Assembly: GCF_000427965.1 (NCBI RefSeq)
Contig: NZ_ATZA01000002.1
Location: 124,001-188,000, forward strand
Origin: Olivibacter sitiensis DSM 17696
GTDB taxonomy: Bacteria; Bacteroidota; Bacteroidia; Sphingobacteriales; Sphingobacteriaceae
Length of the DNA: 64,000 nucleotides
Direction of reading: 5' to 3'
Made by a program: the position numbers and the translations under genes. Each line of letters opens with the position of its first letter. The stretch's first letter is position 1. The notes below the pieces were generated by a model. It made no database searches, had not been told where the DNA came from, and was given only the letters and a program-made list of their open reading frames with translations. Shown here in pieces: positions 54,748 to 63,468 of this stretch.

Positions 54748-54772
54748 TTCCACTTTCTCCCACAATTACCCA
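54748..54772 (-). promoter_or_regulatory. MraZ repeat box
   Basis: On the minus strand TGGGT (54772-54768), TGGGA (54762-54758) and TGGAA (54752-54748) recur at exact 10-bp intervals, i.e. TGGGN with 5-nt spacers, the known MraZ operator form; the third copy has one mismatch. Additional TGGGN copies at 54798-54806 are out of phase. It overlaps the -33 region of the predicted promoter. Confidence 0.7.
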
Positions 54773-54928
54773 CAAAAAAAGTTTTCCACACCTTTTTTCC
54801 CACCCAACAGTATTTTCTATCTGTTGTTTCCCAGATGTCCAAAAAAATTTAAGTAAAACAAACTTGTTCAAAAGACAATTTTCGTATTCAAAACAAATTG
54901 ATAATCAAACAAAAAGCACTTAAAACAA

Positions 54929-54955
54929 AAAAAGTGGGAGATTGTCCCACTTTTT
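54929..54955 (-). terminator. Rho-independent terminator of the M28 peptidase gene
   Basis: AAAAAGTGGGA (54929-54939) pairs with TCCCACTTTTT (54945-54955), loop GATTG. The stem is followed by U on the minus strand and works in both directions, insulating the dcw promoter. Confidence 0.9.
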
Positions 54956-54983
54956 CATTCATATCACAAAAACGATCTATCAG

Positions 54984-56603
54984 CTAGTCGACACCCCCCT
55001 TACGGGTTGGTGAGCGTTGCTCTGGCCAAGCCATCGGTTCGCCCGTCCTTGGGTTAATCGGTAATTTGATCCTTTCAGTAGAAGTCTTTTCGGGATCTTC
55101 GCTAGCATAATAGGCCAGGATAGCAGTAAGGATGGCATTATTGCGCACATCATCAAACACGATCTTATCATACGTATCCCTATTGGTGTGCCAGGTATAG
55201 GTGCCGTATGACCAGTTGAGCGAACTCAAAGAGAAAGCGGGTGCTCCTGCGGCCACAAATGAAGCATAGTCGGAACCTCCCCCGCCTGGTGCTCCGGGAA
55301 AGCTGGTTTCTATGTGCTGGCGTATGTTGCGTGGCACCTTGGAAAGCCAACGGCCCAAGTAATCATAAGCATGCAAGAACCCTTGTCCACTGATATTCAC
55401 TACTCTTCCTGTTCCATTGTCTTGATTGAACAGCGCCTGCAAGTTCTTGACGACCTCCGGATGGTCTTCCACAAAGGCGCGAGAACCATTCAGTCCTTGC
55501 TCTTCACTTCCCCAATGGCCCACGATGATCGTCCGCTTAGGGTTTGGATATAATTTCTTGAGTATCCGCATAGCTTCCATCATAACCAACGTGCCCGTAC
55601 CGTTGTCGGTAGCACCAGTCCCCCCATCCCATGAATCAAAATGCGCGGACAGGAATACATATTCATTCGGCTTTTCAGTACCCCTAATTTCAGCAATAGT
55701 ATTAAAAGTGGGCACCATTCCATTCTCCTTTGAGTCTGCTTTAAGGCTGATAGTGGGGGCATTGCCAGACTCGGCCAGGCGATAAAGCAAACCATAGTCT
55801 TCCAGCGCCACGTCTACAGTAGGCACTTTCAACGTGTTGGCCCCAAAAATTTTGTCCACTCCAAAACCATTGGACCAGTTGGAGCTAATAATACCCAATG
55901 CGCCTGCATTTTCCAGCGCCCTGTGTAGGTCCTTCGTGCTATATCCAGTTTTACTCAGGCGTTCTGCCCAGGCACGCTGCTGAGCAGCTCTCGAATCTTT
56001 CATTTTTTCGAACGATTCCTTTGTCGCAAACTCTTCCCAATTGTAGTCGGGCCTACCCGTTGGCTGCGAGAAAGAGACCAATACAAATTTCCCCTTCACC
56101 GATGGCAGCCATTTCTGAAAAGCGATGGAGTCGGCAACATCGGCCAATATTATCACTTCTCCTGTTACTGTCTTGCCTTTCGTGCTAGGGCTCCAGGCCA
56201 ACTGCATACCTTCCAATGACTTTACTCGTGGGCTTAATAAGTCGATATGGGTTATCCCTCTCTCCCATCCGCGCCATTCGCCCCACTTCTCATTCTTGGC
56301 ATCTATGCCCCAAGTAGCGTATTTGGACACAGCCCAGTCGTGCGCTTTTTGCATCTGCGGACTACCTACCAGACGAGGCCCTATTCCATCCATTAATTCA
56401 CGTCCCAATAGCTCTAGTTGTGAGTTCTCAGTTCCTTCTTTCACTATCGACTCAACAATAGGATCCAATTTCTCGGGCATATCGCCCATCATGCCACGTC
56501 TCTGGGCATAGCTATTTCCGCCAAGCAAGATGACCGAAAACAGCATGCTACAGGTTGCCTTCTTCCAAAAAGAAGAACTAATTCTAGTAGATAAAGTATT
56601 CAT
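54984..56603 (-). CDS. M28-family zinc metallopeptidase, secreted
   Basis: A 539-residue aminopeptidase-like enzyme with a signal peptide (WKKATCSMLFSVILLGGNSY followed by AQ). A PA-like insert (GEVIILADVADSIAFQKW to GIISSNW) precedes the catalytic domain. Zinc ligands are seen as His and Asp of SAHFDSWDGGTGATDNGTG, the Glu pair of GSEEQGLNGSRAF, Asp of GGGGSDYASF region and His of YTWHTNRDTYDKI. Expected location is periplasm or outside. Peptide nutrition or protein turnover is likely; specificity is not visible. It is divergent from the arginine deiminase gene, with the 11-bp repeat array lying in the shared upstream region. Confidence 0.9.
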   Translation of the reverse strand: MNTLSTRISSSFWKKATCSMLFSVILLGGNSYAQRRGMMGDMPEKLDPIVESIVKEGTENSQLELLGRELMDGIGPRLVGSPQMQKAHDWAVSKYATWGIDAKNEKWGEWRGWERGITHIDLLSPRVKSLEGMQLAWSPSTKGKTVTGEVIILADVADSIAFQKWLPSVKGKFVLVSFSQPTGRPDYNWEEFATKESFEKMKDSRAAQQRAWAERLSKTGYSTKDLHRALENAGALGIISSNWSNGFGVDKIFGANTLKVPTVDVALEDYGLLYRLAESGNAPTISLKADSKENGMVPTFNTIAEIRGTEKPNEYVFLSAHFDSWDGGTGATDNGTGTLVMMEAMRILKKLYPNPKRTIIVGHWGSEEQGLNGSRAFVEDHPEVVKNLQALFNQDNGTGRVVNISGQGFLHAYDYLGRWLSKVPRNIRQHIETSFPGAPGGGGSDYASFVAAGAPAFSLSSLNWSYGTYTWHTNRDTYDKIVFDDVRNNAILTAILAYYASEDPEKTSTERIKLPINPRTGEPMAWPEQRSPTRKGGVD

Positions 56604-56754
56604 GTTTGTATTGATTTGTTTTTTGACGACACTAAGATAAAGATTACAACGACACCAAAGGGCTTTTTATAGCTTTTTGTTACATTAGACAACCCACTTT
56701 TTTTTTTCATCTGTCCTTCCGCTTTAATAGGTACCAACTTAATACCATGTATTC

Positions 56755-56871
56755 AGTTAACTGAGAGTATACAGAGTATTTATATAGTTTTGACAGAGGG
56801 TTAACATAGATTATACCTATGTTAACCCTCTGTTAACCCACTGTTAATACTTTGTTTAAGCTCTGTTAATA
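56755..56871. repeat. Dyad array of ten 11-bp units around a 7-bp centre
   Basis: Right half, direct units: CTATGTTAACC, CTCTGTTAACC, CACTGTTAATA, CTTTGTTTAAG, CTCTGTTAATA (56817-56871). Left half, the same unit inverted, in order outward: GGTTAACATAG, TTTTGACAGAG, TATTTATATAG, AGTATACAGAG, AGTTAACTGAG (56809 back to 56755). All are exactly 11 bp apart. The centre is ATTATAC (56810-56816). The 17 bp on either side of the centre are perfect inverted repeats (56793-56809 and 56817-56833). Consensus CTCTGTTAAYA. The left units 2-4 match less well (8-9 of 11). The period is close to one helical turn, so all units could face one protein surface. Function unknown. Confidence 0.75.
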
Positions 56872-57062
56872 GCTAATTTGATATAACTTAGGTATCTGTT
56901 TGTCCAAGAGATGGCTCGAGCTATTAGAAGACCTACCTTCCATAGTCCAATTACCCTGTAACCCGACATCCATCTATCCTGACATCCACTCGTTTTTTAC
57001 CAAATGCTATTCCATATGAATCCGACCGACAACACAAGACTATAATTCAGCGTAATTTTCCC

Positions 57063-57070
57063 TAAGTTTG
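57063..57070 (+). promoter_or_regulatory. -7 element of the arginine deiminase operon
   Basis: TAAGTTTG matches TAnnTTTG exactly, 62 bp before the ATG and about 190 bp downstream of the repeat array. No -33 TTTG was found at the normal distance. Confidence 0.4.
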
Positions 57071-57132
57071 CAAGGCATGCACGACAAGAAGAGCATTTGC
57101 AGTAAGGTAATAAACATGTAGTTTTATTTTTT

Positions 57133-58554
57133 ATGATTCAGGTAAGTTCGGAAATAGGCACGCTCAAAAAAATCATCGTACATAGCCCAGACAGTGGCCT
57201 AGGCAAAGTCGTACCTTCCAAGGCCCAGGATTGGTTATTTGAAGATATCGTACACCTTAAGACCGTAAGAATGGAGTACGACTATTACCTCAAGCTCTTA
57301 CTCTATTTTCTAGACCCTACCGTCATCAAGGGAAAGCTGGGTACCCTAGAAGATACGACACATGGACGAGCCTTTTTCAAGCCAGACAGTGCAGGTTTCT
57401 ACCGTTCCGATAAAGTCATCGAGGTGCAACGCCTGCTGGCCGATATATTGGAAAACGAAAGTATCCGCAAAAAATTGGTGGCTTCGGTCTGTGCTATCGA
57501 AGGCTGCACCTACCAACTGCAGTTGGCATTGATAGACACTGCACCCAAGAAGTTGGCCAAGATCATCCTATCGGGAGCATTGGACGATGAACACATGATC
57601 TTTGCTCCCATACCCAACCTCATCTTCACGAGGGACCTGGCCGTAGTAATAAACGACCATATTTTGCTAAACAAGCCAGCCAAGAAGGCGCGCAGCCGAG
57701 AGAACCTCATCATGCGGTACGTGCTGTTCAACCATCCTTTCTTTGCAAGCTATGCGGGAAAAATACTGGAAATACCCGATTCCGTGCAGTATTTCCTGCG
57801 CCCCGAGGAAGACTACGACAACAGGGCCACACTGGAAGGGGGCGACGTGATGACCATCAGTCCCAGTCATGTGCTGATAGGTTGCAGCGAGCGTACGTCG
57901 GCCCAGGGCGCCAATGAGGCCATCAAGCTGCTCTTCCAACATGGAGTAGTAGAAAAGGTCACGCTGGTGAAAATACCCAATAAACGGGATTTCATGCACA
58001 TAGATACCCTCTTCACCCAAGTTAAGAAAAACGTATGGGCATTACTGGCCTCCGTTTCCAAAAAGGCCGAGCCGAACGGGAAGGAGCCTATCCATCATTT
58101 CCATTTCATGGAGAAGACCGAGCCCGACACGGCCATCATCCAGTTTCGCCGTGACGCCGTGGAAAACCCAAGGACCTATGATTGCCTAGAAGACCTGTTG
58201 GACGAGATAAGCCAGCAAGAACTGCAAAGCAAGGAGCCTACCAAATTCATTTACAGTGGCAACAACATATTTCCCTATGATGCCCGTGAACAATGGACGG
58301 ACAGCTGCAACCTACTTGCTCTCAAGGAGGGTGTGGTACTGGGATATGACCGCAACGATAAGACCGTAAGCGCTTTCAAGCAGGCTGGATTTGACGTTAT
58401 CGGCGTGAAAGAACTCATCACTCAACTTGAAAACGGACAGAGAACGGCCCAAGATATAGAAAACACCCTCATCTTGATGCCCTCGGCCGAGCTTTCGCGT
58501 GCCCGCGGTGGTTTCCACTGCATGAGCCTGCCCATATTACGTGAACACCTATAA
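57133..58554 (+). CDS. Arginine deiminase family protein
   Basis: A 473-residue guanidino-group-modifying enzyme expected to hydrolyse arginine to citrulline and ammonia. Visible active-site motifs are IFTRDLAVVI, LEGGDVM, GCSERTSAQGANEA, the His of FMHIDTLFT and the nucleophile Cys463 in RGGFHCMS. It is longer than typical bacterial ArcA (about 410) because of extra segments around KKAEPNGKEPIHHFHFM. Citrulline would be passed to the product of the next gene, 12 bp downstream. An agmatine-deiminase activity is unlikely because the motif set is ArcA-like, but substrate should be treated as unproven. Confidence 0.85.
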   Translation: MIQVSSEIGTLKKIIVHSPDSGLGKVVPSKAQDWLFEDIVHLKTVRMEYDYYLKLLLYFLDPTVIKGKLGTLEDTTHGRAFFKPDSAGFYRSDKVIEVQRLLADILENESIRKKLVASVCAIEGCTYQLQLALIDTAPKKLAKIILSGALDDEHMIFAPIPNLIFTRDLAVVINDHILLNKPAKKARSRENLIMRYVLFNHPFFASYAGKILEIPDSVQYFLRPEEDYDNRATLEGGDVMTISPSHVLIGCSERTSAQGANEAIKLLFQHGVVEKVTLVKIPNKRDFMHIDTLFTQVKKNVWALLASVSKKAEPNGKEPIHHFHFMEKTEPDTAIIQFRRDAVENPRTYDCLEDLLDEISQQELQSKEPTKFIYSGNNIFPYDAREQWTDSCNLLALKEGVVLGYDRNDKTVSAFKQAGFDVIGVKELITQLENGQRTAQDIENTLILMPSAELSRARGGFHCMSLPILREHL

Positions 58555-58566
58555 GCAAATCTATCC

Positions 58567-59481
58567 ATGCAAACGACCAACACGATACTGATGATAAGGC
58601 CAAAGGCTTTTAGGTACAATGAAGAAACGGCGGGCGACAACGCCTTTCAGCAATATAGCGATGAGCAAAACATACAGGACAAGGCCTTGGAAGAGTTTGA
58701 CAACTTGGTGGCACTGTTGAAGGAAGAAGGTGTAGAAGTACTCATCTTCGAAGACACACTGGATGAAGATACGCCGGATTCGCTCTTCCCGAACAATTGG
58801 CTGTCCTTTCACGAGGGGGGCGTAGCCGCACTATATCCCATGTACGCCCCCAACCGCAGGTTGGAAAGGAGAACGGATATCCTGGGCACGCTGCGTCATG
58901 ATTTCCAGCTGGAACAGGTATTCGATCTCAGCTACCTCGAAAGGGACGATATATTTCTGGAAGGCACGGGAAGCATGGTGCTGGACAGGGAAAACAAAAT
59001 AGCCTATGCCTGCCTCTCGGAACGCACCAACGAAGAGGCACTGAAACTGTTCTGCCAGCAGTTTGGCTACACGCCCATTACTTTTCATGCCTTTGACCGA
59101 GCTGGCAAGCCCATATACCACACCAATGTGATGATGAGCGTAGGTGAAGACCTTGCCTTCATTTGCATAGAGAGCATCACCGATGAGGAAGAGGAAGAAA
59201 GGGTGGTAGTATCGCTGCAAAAGACAGGAAAGAAAATCATTGCGCTCAGCTTTGAGCAGGTAAACCAATTTGCCGGTAATATGCTCAACGTGCACGACAA
59301 GAACGGCGAACAGCTGCTCGTCATGTCCGAGCAGGCTTACCTATCGCTCAACGACGGGCAGCTGCGCGCCATTAAGGGATTGGTCCATATCGTACAATCG
59401 CCTTTGTACACCATTGAAAAACATGGCGGAGGCAGCGCTCGATGTATGATGGCGGAGGTATTTCTGGATAAAAAGGCTTAA
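58567..59481 (+). CDS. ctlX: CtlX-like citrulline hydrolase (amidinotransferase fold)
   Basis: A 304-residue pentein-fold protein. Motifs LFPNNWLSFHEGG, LEGTGSMVLDR, YHTNVMMSVGED and the C-terminal GGSARCMMAEVF with the nucleophile Cys293 match the CtlX family (citrulline utilisation hydrolase, also annotated as amidinotransferase). Characterised relatives split citrulline to ornithine, CO2 and ammonia. It follows the arginine deiminase by 12 bp, so the pair could convert arginine to ornithine without carbamoyl phosphate. An inverted repeat TTAAGGCG/CGCCTTAA (59478-59485, 59502-59509) spans its stop. Confidence 0.85.
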   Translation: MQTTNTILMIRPKAFRYNEETAGDNAFQQYSDEQNIQDKALEEFDNLVALLKEEGVEVLIFEDTLDEDTPDSLFPNNWLSFHEGGVAALYPMYAPNRRLERRTDILGTLRHDFQLEQVFDLSYLERDDIFLEGTGSMVLDRENKIAYACLSERTNEEALKLFCQQFGYTPITFHAFDRAGKPIYHTNVMMSVGEDLAFICIESITDEEEEERVVVSLQKTGKKIIALSFEQVNQFAGNMLNVHDKNGEQLLVMSEQAYLSLNDGQLRAIKGLVHIVQSPLYTIEKHGGGSARCMMAEVFLDKKA

Positions 59482-59571
59482 GGCGAGAAGGTAGAAGGCT
59501 ACGCCTTAAAAGCTTATTGCTTATCATTAAATAAAATCACATTTTTGCACAAATTTTGTTATATATAGAAC

Positions 59572-60963
59572 ATGCAGAGCTACCAGGAATTTCTTGACCT
59601 CAGTGTAGGCTTCCCTCAGGACGGATTTGAAATCATTGACGATGAGCTATATTTCCACGACCTCAATCTAATGGAAATGATAGAGACGTATGGCACGCCC
59701 TTGCGTTTCACCTATTTGCCCCTTGTGAGCAAAAAGATACAGCAGGCAAAAATCCTTTTTCAAACGGCCATCCTGAAGAACAACTATCGGGGCACCTATA
59801 AGTATTGCTATTGTACCAAGAGCTCGCATTTTAAGCACATCGTAGAAGAGGCACTTAAAAACGACATTCACCTGGAAACTTCATCTGCCTTTGACATGCC
59901 CATGATCGACGCCCTGGAGAAAAAGGGTACCATCCGTAAGGACATCACGGTAATATGCAACGGTTTCAAGACCTTTCAGTACAAGCAGTACATCATAGAT
60001 ATGCTGCACGACGGCTTTCAAAATATCATACCCGTACTGGATAATAAGGAAGAGTTCAACCTATACGACGACGAGGTGGAACTGGATACGCCCTGCAATC
60101 TCGGCATACGCATAGCGGCAGAGGAACAGCCCGACTCGCAGTTCTATACTTCCAGGCTGGGCGTGCGCATGGAGGACATCATTGATTTTTACAACAACAA
60201 GATCGTTCCAAACCCCAATTTTAGGGTAAAATTATTGCACTTTTTCATCAATTCGGGCATATCGGATACGCCTTATTACTGGAACGAGCTGGAAAAGTAC
60301 GTGACGCTCTACTGCAAGTTCAAAAAGATAAACCCCGATCTGGACACCTTGGATATCGGTGGCGGTATGCCTTTCAAAGATTCCCTGGTACACGACTTCG
60401 ACTATGAGTACATGGTCAATGAGATCGTCAACCGCATTAAGCAGATCTGTGCCCAACACGATGTGATGGAACCCGATATCATCACCGAATTTGGCAAATA
60501 CACCGTAGCGGAAGCTTCTGGGATACTGTACAAGGTACTGGGCCGCAAGCAGCAGAACGATCGGGAGAAATGGCTCATGCTGGACGGTTCTTTTATTACC
60601 AATCTGCCCGATGTATGGGCGCTAAACCAAAAGTACATCCTGCTTCCCATCAACAACTGGGATTCGGAGTACGAACGCGTGAACCTTGGCGGCATCACCT
60701 GCGACGGACAGGACTATTACAACCAAGAGGCCCATATGAACAACGTGTTCATGCCCAAAACGCGAAAAGTACAGTACCTAGGATTTTTCCACACGGGAGC
60801 CTACCAAGAAGTGCTGAGCGGCTACGGCGGCATACACCACTGCCTGCTCCCCTCTCCCAAGCATGTCATCATCAGGAGAAATCGCGACGAGACATTCAAC
60901 TTCGAAGTGTTTGGCGAAGAGCAGAACAGCAAGCAGGTGCTGAAAATACTGGGTTATATCTAG
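59572..60963 (+). CDS. SpeA-like PLP decarboxylase, short form; substrate uncertain
   Basis: A 463-residue fold-type III PLP enzyme (alanine-racemase fold) usually labelled arginine decarboxylase. The PLP lysine is likely K83 in YCYCTKSSH, the phosphate loop is DIGGGMPF (from 261), and the SpeA-type segment FHTGAYQEVLSGYGG is conserved. It is much shorter than E. coli SpeA (658 residues). Since the two genes upstream would produce citrulline and ornithine, the substrate could be arginine, ornithine, citrulline or carboxyspermidine-like amino acids; the sequence does not settle it. The 90-bp gap before the ATG contains TTTTTG and TATATATAG but no exact promoter. It ends 15 bp from the convergent M61 gene. 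Confidence 0.8.
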   Translation: MQSYQEFLDLSVGFPQDGFEIIDDELYFHDLNLMEMIETYGTPLRFTYLPLVSKKIQQAKILFQTAILKNNYRGTYKYCYCTKSSHFKHIVEEALKNDIHLETSSAFDMPMIDALEKKGTIRKDITVICNGFKTFQYKQYIIDMLHDGFQNIIPVLDNKEEFNLYDDEVELDTPCNLGIRIAAEEQPDSQFYTSRLGVRMEDIIDFYNNKIVPNPNFRVKLLHFFINSGISDTPYYWNELEKYVTLYCKFKKINPDLDTLDIGGGMPFKDSLVHDFDYEYMVNEIVNRIKQICAQHDVMEPDIITEFGKYTVAEASGILYKVLGRKQQNDREKWLMLDGSFITNLPDVWALNQKYILLPINNWDSEYERVNLGGITCDGQDYYNQEAHMNNVFMPKTRKVQYLGFFHTGAYQEVLSGYGGIHHCLLPSPKHVIIRRNRDETFNFEVFGEEQNSKQVLKILGYI

Positions 60964-60978
60964 GGGAATACTATATCC

Positions 60979-62526
60979 CTATTTACACTCGGTCCCAAGC
61001 CAAGCTTGTTGGATTTTCAAGGCCTTTGCACTGGCAGTATCGTCAAAATGCAGCGATCTATCTGTATCTTGGTACTTCACCCCTGCCAAACCGAAGAAAT
61101 AGTCATAGGGAATAGGCGCGGTGCCATCTACATACTTCAACAAAAATTCCTTGATTTCAGGATAGCTCAGCTTTTCGATTTCATCGAACAGCTCGTCGTC
61201 GTTGAAATAGCGTTCCTTGCCAAAACGGATACCCAGATCGTGCGTCAAATTTTTGAAGCCATAGCCACCATCAGATAAATGCAGTAAATAGATATCCAAA
61301 CAGGCCGCTATCAAAGCGCCTTTTTGGTACACATTTCCATATTGCTCGGCATAAGTGGAGGCAGCATATTTGCTAAGCTGCGTAAAGGATAGCGTATCGT
61401 TGTAGCTTGCTTTGGAATCGGCAATTTTTTGGGATAGCTTGGCCAAAAATTCCTCTTTGGTATTGATACCGCTCTTTACCTGTACATGATGTGCGGTATA
61501 TTCCGTAGACCCTTCGTATAGCCAGAGATGCTTGGATAGCACGGGCTCATTATAGTTAAACTCCTTCACCTCCTTGGACGCAATGGTCAGTGGGGTGATG
61601 ATATGGAAAAACTCGTGGGAGGCAACATCCACGACAAATGGCTTTAGCTGTTGAGCTGGTAGTTCGGGCAGGTAGTAGAAGGAAGAAGTAGTGTGCTCCA
61701 ATGCACCCGCCATGCCGGGCTGAAACGACTGCTTCACCTTGGGATCGTTGAAATAATAAAGAAATGCATACCGATCTGCCGGCAGTTTCCCTCCTAAATA
61801 GCTCCTGGCTCCCTGCAACAGATCGGTCAACCATCCGACAATTTCCTTGGCGTTGATCAGTTGATTGGGTGAATAGACCGATACCAGTACGTCGCAATTC
61901 CCTACCTTCACGGAGGCCGTATCGGCTATGCCGTACATAATGGGCGTATCGTACAGATCATCCAGATTGTCCATCTCAAAGACATCTTGGCTTGCCGTAC
62001 TGGAAACGGGCAAACGGCTCGATGAAGCATAGAAATTGGATGGCTTATCAAAAGTGATCTCGAAGGGTACTTGGCTCAAATGGTCCAAGTATCCAAAAAT
62101 GCCCGGTGAGTGGATGACAATATTGTTCTTCTCGATATTGGTAGCCGCCATCGGGTATATTTCATGCTCCTTCTCGGTATCGAAGATATCCTCCACCTGA
62201 TAGACAATCTTATGCAATTTCTTGGCTTTGGATATTTCCCACTGATTCACGTTGAGTTGGTTCACTGGCAGTTGCTTACCTTTTTTGTCATAGGCTGTCA
62301 CATCGCTGATAAAAGCCCCGTAGTCACTTATGGCGTAAGTACCCGGAATAATCTTGGGCAGGGAAAACACGACGTTTTTGTTTTCCTGTTCCGGCGTAAT
62401 CAGGGTAACCGATAGCTGGTCGTTTTGGATATCGTTGAGGTTGACGGAATAGCTGTACCCCTGTGCTAGCAGGGCACTGAAACTACCGATAGATAAAATG
62501 AAAAATAATACTATGTTCTTATTCAT
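60979..62526 (-). CDS. M61-family (glycyl aminopeptidase-like) metallopeptidase, secreted
   Basis: A 515-residue protein with a signal peptide (NKNIVLFFILSIGSFSALLAQ). The zinc motif is SHEFFH, followed by the third-ligand Glu in YEGSTEY about 30 residues later, typical of M61 gluzincins. An N-terminal beta domain (YSYSVNLNDIQNDQLSVTL, FSLPKIIPGTYAISDYGAF) matches family members, which release N-terminal Gly or Ala. The usual C-terminal PDZ domain is not visible, so this is a short form. ATG 62526 is chosen because it starts the signal peptide; the frame extends upstream without signal character. Confidence 0.88.
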   Translation of the reverse strand: MNKNIVLFFILSIGSFSALLAQGYSYSVNLNDIQNDQLSVTLITPEQENKNVVFSLPKIIPGTYAISDYGAFISDVTAYDKKGKQLPVNQLNVNQWEISKAKKLHKIVYQVEDIFDTEKEHEIYPMAATNIEKNNIVIHSPGIFGYLDHLSQVPFEITFDKPSNFYASSSRLPVSSTASQDVFEMDNLDDLYDTPIMYGIADTASVKVGNCDVLVSVYSPNQLINAKEIVGWLTDLLQGARSYLGGKLPADRYAFLYYFNDPKVKQSFQPGMAGALEHTTSSFYYLPELPAQQLKPFVVDVASHEFFHIITPLTIASKEVKEFNYNEPVLSKHLWLYEGSTEYTAHHVQVKSGINTKEEFLAKLSQKIADSKASYNDTLSFTQLSKYAASTYAEQYGNVYQKGALIAACLDIYLLHLSDGGYGFKNLTHDLGIRFGKERYFNDDELFDEIEKLSYPEIKEFLLKYVDGTAPIPYDYFFGLAGVKYQDTDRSLHFDDTASAKALKIQQAWLGTECK

Positions 62527-62743
62527 GCGTAAAATATTGCTTAATAAAATAAATGGGCCGTTCCACCTACAGTTAGACCGAAGAGCTGGCGTAATGTTAC
62601 AAAAAACAACTATTATCAAGGAATATTTCAAAAGTCGACAAGCTCTTCCGCAATCATCCCGGTTTTTTTTAGGCGTAGCAATTCTGATAAGGAGTCCGTG
62701 GGCCGTGTGTTCTTAAATATACGCTATTGAGGCATATTATACA

Positions 62744-63319
62744 CTACTGTATCTTCTTCAATATGGTTTCAATGACACGTGGAAAGTGTTGGTGTTCCAG
62801 CTGCTGTCCCTTAAACTTGATGGTTTCCAACGTATCTGTCGGTTCTATCTTGAACTTGGCCTGGTAGATATGTTCGCCCTCGTCAAAACGCTCGTTGACA
62901 AAGTGGATAGTGATACCCGATTCCTCCTCCTTATTGTCCAAGATGGCCTGGTGAACACGATCGCCATACATGCCCTTGCCACCATAGGCTGGCAGCAGAG
63001 CGGGGTGAATATTGATGATTTGATTAGGATATGCCTGCAGCAGGTATTCAGGTACCAACCAAAGGAAGCCGGCCAACACAAGTAGGTCAACTTCCAGCTT
63101 TTTCAGCAATTGCAACACACTATCGCTCTTGTAAAACTCCTTCTTATCAAACACATGGGTAGGTATCTCAAAATTGTCCGCACGTTGTAGCACATAGGCA
63201 TCTGGGTTATTGGTCAGTACCAACACCACCTCTGCCAGATCACTCCGTTTGAAATGCTCCATGATTTTCTGTGCGTTTGATCCAGACCCCGACGCAAAAA
63301 TGGCTATCCTCTTTTTCAT
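62744..63319 (-). CDS. purN: Phosphoribosylglycinamide formyltransferase (PurN)
   Basis: A 191-residue folate-dependent enzyme that formylates GAR in purine synthesis. The N-terminal FASGSGSNAQKIMEHF binds the phosphate of GAR, the catalytic Asn-His pair is in NIHPALLPAYGGKGMYG, and the Asp lies near RFDEGEHIYQ. The start is taken as ATG 63319, six bases after GAG; neighbouring ATGs at 63322 and 63340 are alternatives. The frame is open further upstream. A TAAGTTTG element lies 56 bp upstream on the same strand. Together with the partial dihydroorotase it represents nucleotide synthesis. Confidence 0.93.
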   Translation of the reverse strand: MKKRIAIFASGSGSNAQKIMEHFKRSDLAEVVLVLTNNPDAYVLQRADNFEIPTHVFDKKEFYKSDSVLQLLKKLEVDLLVLAGFLWLVPEYLLQAYPNQIINIHPALLPAYGGKGMYGDRVHQAILDNKEEESGITIHFVNERFDEGEHIYQAKFKIEPTDTLETIKFKGQQLEHQHFPRVIETILKKIQ

Positions 63320-63374
63320 CATATTCTCGTGTTGTTCCATGGCGACGGCAATATCTTGCATTGCAATGGCAGCC

Positions 63375-63382
63375 CAAACTTA
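63375..63382 (-). promoter_or_regulatory. -7 element of purN
   Basis: TAAGTTTG on the minus strand matches TAnnTTTG exactly. The predicted leader would be about 50 nt. Confidence 0.35.
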
Positions 63383-63468
63383 GGTAAATTTCCTCTATAA
63401 AAAAAAGTTCCCACTGGCAGAGAATTTCATCTATTTTGATTTTAAATACAATGATATGGCACTATCAG

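Larger units (their letters stand above)
56604..57132. other. 529-bp non-coding divergent region
   Basis: Lies between the divergent M28 peptidase and arginine deiminase genes. It holds the 11-bp repeat array (56755-56871) and a TAnnTTTG element at 57063-57070. No open frame with coding character and no RNA gene are seen. No TAnnTTTG match was found on the minus strand for the peptidase. Confidence 0.7.

Noticed and set aside
56755-56871. The 11-bp array as a CRISPR array
   Set aside because: Units are contiguous with no spacers, are inverted in one half, and no cas gene is nearby.
56755-56871. The 11-bp array as a simple terminator
   Set aside because: It lies upstream of both divergent genes, has no U tract, and conservation of the period in each half is better explained by protein binding than by RNA pairing.
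59548-59562. DnaA-box-like TTTTGCACA upstream of the decarboxylase
   Set aside because: A single match to a degenerate 9-mer is expected by chance in a window of this size; no paired site or palindrome accompanies it.
63320-63361. Longer PurN start giving 205 residues
   Set aside because: The added residues lack similarity to the family start and no ribosome site precedes them; ATG 63319 follows GAG at a good distance.
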